This document shows, piece after piece, positions 62,966 to 64,000 of a stretch of DNA of 64,000 nt. The notes below the pieces were generated by a model. That model was not told the DNA's origin and made no database searches. It saw only the letters and a list, made by a program, of their open reading frames with translations. The DNA is from Mortierella sp. BCC40632 (taxonomy: Eukaryota > Mortierellomycota > Mortierellomycetes > Mortierellales > Mortierellaceae), in the NCBI GenBank assembly GCA_011634665.1, contig WAEK01000020.1, positions 62,501-126,500 of the forward strand. Direction: 5' to 3'. Positions within the stretch are counted from its first letter, which is position 1; each line of letters begins with the position of its first letter. Both the position numbers and the translations under genes were made by a program.

Positions 62966-63616
62966 CTAGTTCCATTGGGCCTGAGAAAAGAAGAAAACGA
63001 AGAAAACGAGGAAAAAGAAAATGGTCAGCCAATCACTGTCTCTCTTCTTTTTTTTTTTTTTTTTTTTTGGACATCCCATTGCTGCAGTTGATGGCTGTAG
63101 GGGAGGGGTGGGGGGTTACTCACATTGGTTGGCTCTGGCATAGACTCCTCGACGGCAAAAGGCGACTTTTTCTTGCTATCGGCAAGCTTCTTTGAGAGCG
63201 CTCCTCCACCCCCTTGCACTCCACGGTTCTCAGCCTAGAACGATAAAATATAGTGATTAGTGGGAGACAAGGGTGGAAGCCTAATAAGGCTGCGATGATT
63301 GCTGGGGACATTGTTCCATTCCCTAGGAGAAAAAAAAAGAAGGAAAAAAAAAAAAAAAAGCGCTCCCATTGCTTATTACATCTTTAGCTCGCTTCATGGC
63401 AGCAAGTGCAGAGGGTGAAAGGTCGCTTTCTCTGGCTGATGTCTGCTGGCCTCCAAGCGTCTGACCACCAGTGGTGGATGGTCTCTGAGGTTGAGTTTGC
63501 TGATTCGATGGACCAGGTCTCCGCACTGCTGAGGCTGAGGCTGGGCCATCGGATGGGCTGCCTCCAAGAGCGCGGCCTTCGCTCTTGCGGTCAGGTTTGC
63601 CGCAGCATGCACCCAT
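62966..63616 (-). CDS. Small 'MGACC' protein, predicted myristoylated and palmitoylated
   Basis: Three exons (63616-63380, 63234-63124, 62980-62966) join in phase into 120 aa. It starts MGACCGKPDR: Gly2 is a myristoylation site and Cys4/Cys5 are likely palmitoylated, as in other MGxCC membrane-anchored proteins. The body is Ser/Pro/Gln-rich, followed by a charged helix (LSPSALAAMKRAKDAENRGV) and GGGGALSKKLADSKKK, ending in AQWN encoded by a 15-nt last exon. No catalytic domain. The family looks like short fungal plasma- or vacuole-membrane-associated proteins, but I know no function. Confidence 0.65.
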
Positions 63617-64000
63617 GATACGCCAGTCGAATCCAAGAAAAGAGTTATAGAAGAATAAACCAAGAGCTGCTGACAGAACTTTTGCCCGTCGTGTCCTTTG
63701 CTGTTGCTGGTGATGATTGCTGTAGCGATGATAAAGGTGATGCTCAATCTGAGACAGATTGAATCACAAGTGAGGGATGAGGAGAGCAAAGAAGAGAGGA
63801 GAGAGAGTGATTGAGACACACACAGAGAGAGAGAGTGGGTGAGTGGGCTTTGGGGCACCCTCAGCCTCAACTCGTTCTTTCTCTCCTTCCTCACGCAAAG
63901 CCTACAATCGCCTGTATCCCAACTCTTACCGCCACACACCCCCTTCTCAACACTTGCCCGATCACAATACGATTCATTTGACACTAGACATAACATTATA
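63617..64000. other. Upstream region of the MGACC gene
   Basis: Contains GA-rich stretches (63770-63840), CT-rich in the direction of the gene, consistent with a promoter/5' UTR. No other gene is seen before the window ends. Confidence 0.5.

Overview
The window looks like nuclear DNA of an early-diverging filamentous fungus, probably Mucoromycota and most like the Mortierella lineage. The evidence is short GT-AG introns in nearly every gene, pyrimidine-rich 5' flanks, very many poly-T/poly-A tracts in introns and intergenic DNA, host genes typical of a filamentous fungus (PSD2-type decarboxylase, Prp39, BAR-SH3), and animal-like genes that Dikarya usually lack (INTS4, Snapin). The lineage is an inference from gene content, not from a phylogeny. 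I found no rRNA, tRNA or CRISPR.

Repeat-rich left end (1-12.3 kb). A GATGG/CCATC minisatellite changes strand near position 190. A truncated Ty3/gypsy pol (A, minus strand) follows. Next is a full-length gypsy chromovirus (B, minus strand, 2846-9772) with near-identical 258/259-bp LTRs but no target-site duplication. It abuts the 3' half of a third gypsy (C, plus strand) that ends in a chromodomain, polypurine tract and LTR. Two small inverted-repeat elements follow; one has a 7/8-matching 8-bp duplication of hAT type.

Host genes (12.4-21 kb): INTS4 (minus), an SRR1-domain protein (plus) and a class I methyltransferase (minus).

Transposon island (21.4-28.3 kb), the most interesting part. 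A 4,681-bp TA-flanked element with hairpin-forming inverted ends (21378-26058) carries one six-exon gene. Its exons join in frame into a 1,309-residue protein: an N-terminal XPG/FEN1-like nuclease with all seven acidic positions of the family, a basic NLS-like linker, and a C-terminal Fanzor/TnpB-like RuvC nuclease with its zinc finger. A decayed pogo/Tigger element (26061-28296) has inserted exactly in the TA next to its right end.

Host genes (29.7-64 kb), in order: poly-Q SAP-domain protein (minus), Prp39 (minus), a 194-aa unknown (plus), Snapin-like BLOC-1 subunit (minus), a 1,129-aa unknown (plus), PSD2-type phosphatidylserine decarboxylase (plus), a small C2H2 protein (plus), BAR-SH3 protein (minus), a 52-aa IF1-like ATPase inhibitor (plus), SCY1-like pseudokinase (plus), a mitochondrial TPR protein (minus) and a dual-acylation-motif 'MGACC' protein (minus). 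There are no operons. Several of these genes share a membrane-trafficking theme (PSD2, BAR-SH3, Snapin, SCY1-like), but nothing in the sequence shows that they act together.
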